Source of the DNA: Micromonospora sp. M71_S20
GTDB lineage: Bacteria > Actinomycetota > Actinomycetes > Mycobacteriales > Micromonosporaceae
Length of the DNA: 64,000 nucleotides
NCBI RefSeq assembly: GCF_003664255.1
Contig: NZ_RCCV01000001.1
Location: 1,984,001-2,048,000 of the forward strand
Direction: 5' to 3'
The position numbers were made by a program, and so were the translations under genes. The notes below the pieces were generated by a model that searched no databases, was not told where the DNA came from, and saw only the letters and a list, made by a program, of their open reading frames with translations. Positions 60,819 to 64,000 of the stretch are shown here, one piece after another. Each line of letters starts with the position of its first letter. Positions within the stretch are counted from its first letter, which is position 1.

Positions 60819-62000
60819 TCAGTCGGTCGGGTGCAGGGTCGTGACGATGGTGGCCGCCGGGGCGGTGGCGTAGACGCCGGGACCGTGCTGGCCGTCCACC
60901 GGGCGGGCCGGAGCGCCGGACCGGCGGGCCACCTCCCGCACCGCCTTGACCAGCGCCTCCACGTGGTCGTCGAGCGCCGCCACCCGCAGCATCGGCGGGG
61001 CGACGCGCCCGCCCGGCAGCACCGCGACGGCCAGGGTGTGCGAGGGGGCGGACGTCGCCGTCACCGCGTCCACCAGCGGGCCGAACGGCGCGTCGGCCCG
61101 GGGCCGCAGGACCAGGCAACGCTGGGTCCAGCCGCCGCCACGCAGTCCCGTCCAGGTCTCCGCCGGCGGCGCCGGCGCCAGGTCCAGCCCGGCCGCGGAG
61201 ACCACCGCCGCGCGCAGCTCGTCGCGGCTGAGGGGGCGGTGGGCGAGCCCGGCCGCGGTCAACGCCTTGCCCAGCCGGCCGATGCCGGCGGAGAGCGTGC
61301 GGTGCACGCCGGGCATGCCCCCGCCCCGGCTGACGGTCTCGACGCGGGCGTCCCGTACGGAGAGCCGCAGCGCCAGCCAGACCGTCCGGTGGGCCGCGGG
61401 CGGCGCTCCCGGCGCCGGGTACCAGACCAGGGTGTGCGAGACGACCTGGGCGCGGGTGACCGGGCCGGTGAAGTCGGCGAGCACCCGCAGTGCCCGGTCC
61501 ATCACCGACGCCTCGACCGAACCGGCGGGAGCTCCGGCGTGGCCCTGCAACGCCACCGCCGCGAACCAGCCCTGCGCGTCCTGCCCGATGCCGAGGCGGG
61601 TGCCGCGGTCCGTGAGCTCGGTCACAGTCAGCTCCGGGGCGAGGGGCGCCAGCCTGGGGTCGGTCCCGCCGCCGGCCGCCACGGTGCTCCTGGCCGCCTC
61701 CCGGCGCCGCCGCAGCCGCCGGCGCAGCAGCAGGTCCTCGTACCACCAGCGGCCACCCCGGCGGGCGAAGACCGCGCCCACCACCGCCAGCGACAGCACC
61801 CCGACGCCGGCGGCGAGCCAGACCGGCCCGCCCAGCGCCGCCCAGACGGCCAGGGCGCAGAGTTCCAGCACCACGAGCTGCCCCACGGCCACGGGCCCGA
61901 TCCGACCACGGTCGCGCCGGTCGGCCGGGACGACCGGCCGCTGGGCGACGCCGGACGGCTGCGGTGCCGGACGACCGGGTGGCGCCTGAACCTGCGTCAT
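60819..62000 (-). CDS. eccE: EccE, T7SS membrane component
   Basis: A 393-residue protein with two N-terminal helices (about 42-83, QLVVLELCALAVWAALGGPV) and a soluble C-terminal domain with FARRGGRWWYEDLLLRRRLR, LGIGQDAQGWFAAVALQ and WTQRCLVLRPRADAPF, the EccE arrangement. The ATG at 61998-62000 follows AAAGGA. It converges on eccD with 21 bp between. Compared with mycobacterial EccE the sequence is divergent, so the name rests also on position. Confidence 0.9.
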   Translation of the reverse strand: MTQVQAPPGRPAPQPSGVAQRPVVPADRRDRGRIGPVAVGQLVVLELCALAVWAALGGPVWLAAGVGVLSLAVVGAVFARRGGRWWYEDLLLRRRLRRRREAARSTVAAGGGTDPRLAPLAPELTVTELTDRGTRLGIGQDAQGWFAAVALQGHAGAPAGSVEASVMDRALRVLADFTGPVTRAQVVSHTLVWYPAPGAPPAAHRTVWLALRLSVRDARVETVSRGGGMPGVHRTLSAGIGRLGKALTAAGLAHRPLSRDELRAAVVSAAGLDLAPAPPAETWTGLRGGGWTQRCLVLRPRADAPFGPLVDAVTATSAPSHTLAVAVLPGGRVAPPMLRVAALDDHVEALVKAVREVARRSGAPARPVDGQHGPGVYATAPAATIVTTLHPTD

Positions 62001-62080
62001 CGCTGACAGTCCTTTCTGGACGGCGGAGCGTCCGCCGGATCGGGTCGGGCGCTGGTCCCGGTGACCCGTCGACGGCCCCT

Positions 62081-62089
62081 TATCGTAGG
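62081..62089. promoter_or_regulatory. ATCGTAGG element between eccE and eccB
   Basis: TATCGTAGG lies in the 150-bp divergent gap, 80 bp from the eccE ATG and 62 bp from the eccB ATG. On the minus strand it reads CTACGATA, a -10 type hexamer; it repeats the element seen between eccC and eccD. Confidence 0.4.
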
Positions 62090-62150
62090 GAAGCCCGCGA
62101 CACCGACTCGGACCTGCTCGTCGCGGACCCACCCCCGCCGGAGGTAAGTC

Positions 62151-63698
62151 ATGCGGACCCGCCGCGATCAGGTGCAGGCGTACCGCTTCGTCACCCGCCG
62201 GATCGTCTCGGCGCTGCTGTCGGGCGACCCGGAGACCAGCAACCTGCCGATGCGGCGGCTCGGCATGGCGGTCTTCGGCAGCGTCATCGCCGCGGCCGTG
62301 GTGCTCGGTGGCGTCGGCGCGTACGGGCAGTTCACCGGCAACACGGCGCCGCTGGAGCCGAACACCCTGGTGATCGAGCGGGAGACCGGGGCGACGTACG
62401 TCTTCGTCGACGGGCAGCTGCACCCCACCCTCAACTACGCCTCCGCCCGACTGATCATCAACGAGCCGGCCCCGCAGGTGCGCACGATGTCCCAGGCGTC
62501 GATCCGGGACCGGCCCCGGGGCCGTACGGTCGGCATCGTCGGCGCCCCCGACGCGCTGCCGGACCGCAAGTCGCTGACGGGCCTGCCCTGGTCCGTCTGC
62601 GACGTGCCGGACCCGGCCGATCCCCGCCGTTCCGGCACCCGGGTGGTCATCGACCGACCGCTGCCCGGTGGTGCGCCGCTCGGCGACCGGGCCGTGCTGG
62701 TGGAGGCCGACGGCCAGCGGCACCTGCTCACCGGCGACACGCGGTTGCAGGTGACGGGCGGCGACTCCGCGCTCGCCGCGCTGCGGATGGCCAACGCGCC
62801 CCGCCTGTCCGTGGGGCAGCAGTTGCTCAACGCCGTGCCCGCCGGGCCGGTCCTGCGCAAGCCGGCGATCGCCGGCGAGGACGAGGCCAGCACCCGCACC
62901 GAGCGCCCGGCCAAGGTCGGTCAGGTCTTCCGGGCGGCGGGCCAGCACTACGTGCTCACCCGGGAGGGCCTCTCCGCGATCGGCGAGATCAGCGCGCTGC
63001 TGCTGCTGCGCGACGGCGGCCAGGTCACCGACATCACCCCGGCGCAGGCCGGCAAGCTGCTGACCGACCAGCGGGCGGAGGAGGCCGGGATGCCGCAGGC
63101 CCTGCCCGCGCTGCACCCGGTCACCGCGGGGCGGACGGCGGTCTGCGCGACCTACCGGGCGGGCGTCGACGGCGGGCCGCCCACCACCACGCTGGAGGTC
63201 TTCGACCGCGTGCCGGCGGAGCTGGCCGCGCCCGGCGGGGTGCCCGTGCGGCAGAGCGCGCGCGACGGCGTGCGTACCGCCGAGGGCGTGCTGCTGCCCG
63301 GCGGCAAGGGCGTGCTCGTGCAGGCCACGCCCGGGTCCGGCGAGAGCGGCACCGCCGCCCCCGGCGCGACAGTGCATCTGATCAGCGCCCAGGGCGTCCG
63401 CTACCCGCTCGGCGTCGGCGCCATGTCGGCGCTGGGCTACGAGGGGGTCACCCCCCTGGCCGTACCCGCGTCGCTGCTGGCCCTGGTGCCCACGGGGCCG
63501 ACGCTCTCGCGCGACGACGCGCTCGCCCACTTCGCGCCCGGGCCCGCGGTGTCGGCCCCGGCGGGCGGCCCGGCGAAGCCGACGGGCAGCCCCACCCCGG
63601 AGAAGTCCGGCGCGTCGGCGACGCCCTCCGCCGAGCCCGAGTCCGGGTCGCCGGCCTCGTCCGGCGCGTCGTCCCCGAGCCCGGAGGCGGACGGCTGA
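62151..63698 (+). CDS. eccB: EccB, T7SS membrane-periplasmic core component
   Basis: A 515-residue protein. A cytosolic N-terminus with the family signature TRRDQVQAYRFVTRRIVSAL, one helix at about 38-58 (MAVFGSVIAAAVVLGGVGAY), then a large external domain: NTLVIERETGATYVFVDGQL, SVCDVPDPADP and CATYRAGVDGG (Cys pair likely bridged), PLGVGAMSALGYEGVTPLAV. A Ser/Pro/Ala-rich tail of about 50 residues ends it. CGGAGG precedes the ATG. It forms the outer part of the ESX complex. Confidence 0.96.
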   Translation: MRTRRDQVQAYRFVTRRIVSALLSGDPETSNLPMRRLGMAVFGSVIAAAVVLGGVGAYGQFTGNTAPLEPNTLVIERETGATYVFVDGQLHPTLNYASARLIINEPAPQVRTMSQASIRDRPRGRTVGIVGAPDALPDRKSLTGLPWSVCDVPDPADPRRSGTRVVIDRPLPGGAPLGDRAVLVEADGQRHLLTGDTRLQVTGGDSALAALRMANAPRLSVGQQLLNAVPAGPVLRKPAIAGEDEASTRTERPAKVGQVFRAAGQHYVLTREGLSAIGEISALLLLRDGGQVTDITPAQAGKLLTDQRAEEAGMPQALPALHPVTAGRTAVCATYRAGVDGGPPTTTLEVFDRVPAELAAPGGVPVRQSARDGVRTAEGVLLPGGKGVLVQATPGSGESGTAAPGATVHLISAQGVRYPLGVGAMSALGYEGVTPLAVPASLLALVPTGPTLSRDDALAHFAPGPAVSAPAGGPAKPTGSPTPEKSGASATPSAEPESGSPASSGASSPSPEADG

Positions 63699-63805
63699 GC
63701 ACGCACCCGGTGGATCGACACCGGTGGCGGGTCGCCCGAGTCGCACCCGTCGACTAACCTGAGCCCTGCCAACGGTTATCGACGATGACGTACGGGGATG
63801 CTGCC

Positions 63806-64000
63806 ATGACCGGGCGCACGACAGTCGACCTGCTGTCCCTGGAAGACTTCCACCAGAAGTTGGCCCACCGGCTGACCGAGGCGGAGAAGGCGTTGCGGAA
63901 GCTGAGCACCGAGATGCAGTGCCGGCCCCCGGCGCTGGGCTCGTTCGCCGACGCCACCGAGAACTCCCGCCGCTACTCCGACATCCACCAGTCCTACGTG
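63806..64000 (+). CDS. T7SS-locus protein, N-terminal part
   Basis: Sixty-five codons from the ATG at 63806 (GGGG upstream) to the right edge; an ATG at 63785 is in the same frame. The start TGRTTVDLLSLEDFHQKLAH and continuation RLTEAEKALRKLSTEM are helical, and the position 3' of eccB suggests a secretion-associated, WXG-like protein. Incomplete, family not certain. Confidence 0.65.
   Translation, partial: MTGRTTVDLLSLEDFHQKLAHRLTEAEKALRKLSTEMQCRPPALGSFADATENSRRYSDIHQSYV

Overview
The window is very GC-rich (roughly 70-75 %). It has GTG/TTG starts, 4-bp start/stop overlaps and gene families typical of a high-GC actinobacterium of the Micromonosporaceae type. That placement is my inference from gene content and base use. 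I see no rRNA, tRNA, CRISPR array, insertion sequence or prophage.

Left part (1-8.1 kb): the 5' end of a methionine aminopeptidase gene diverges from an XRE regulator gene. A gene broken by three frameshifts follows. Next is a complete minus-strand Mrp Na+(K+)/H+ antiporter operon (mrpA-C-D-E-F-G, with MrpB fused to the C-terminus of MrpA). 8.2-15.2 kb: a frameshifted small membrane protein gene, an Amidohydro_3 enzyme, then a plus-strand unit of ECF sigma factor, zinc-finger membrane anti-sigma factor, CopC, and a CopD-CtaG fusion. 15.2-23.6 kb: two minus-strand ABC import operons. One is a BtuFCD-type vitamin B12 importer behind a cobalamin riboswitch. The other is a five-gene peptide/nickel-type importer. 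23.6-25.6 kb: an eroded HxlR remnant, a frameshifted AHSA1/SRPBCC gene and its ArsR-type partner.

Middle (25.6-43.3 kb): metal and stress functions dominate. They include a CPH-type (CopB-like) P-type ATPase with a His-rich N-terminus and a CsoR-like box, a 16-Cys four-helix (DUF326) protein, a CtaG homologue, and a CopA-secreted protein-CopZ operon divergent from csoR with three CsoR-like boxes between. Together with CopC/CopD, five separate loci in about 32 kb point to copper handling. Between them lie a Yellow/MRJP-family protein, a YidD with a Cys-rich extension, a group of GHKL/MEDS signalling proteins, an HflX-DUF2243-CtaG operon, a DUF2786 protein, a DGPF-ECF sigma pair, a lipoprotein and CsbD.

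Right part (43.5-64 kb): a YibE/F-family membrane protein, a c-di-AMP (ydaO) riboswitch in front of a secreted coiled-coil cell-wall protein, a beta-carbonic anhydrase divergent from a winged-helix regulator, and then a type VII secretion (ESX-like) locus from 47.7 kb to the edge. It encodes EccB, EccC (one chain with three ATPase domains), EccD, EccE, two mycosin proteases, a WXG100 pair, EspC-like and YbaB/EspL-like proteins, a PPE-like Gly-rich substrate candidate and several small membrane proteins. No EccA is present within the window. Strong perfect inverted repeats act as likely bidirectional terminators at most convergent gene ends.

Four genes carry internal frameshifts that codon use and protein continuity make clear. 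Whether these are real mutations or assembly errors cannot be decided from this sequence alone.
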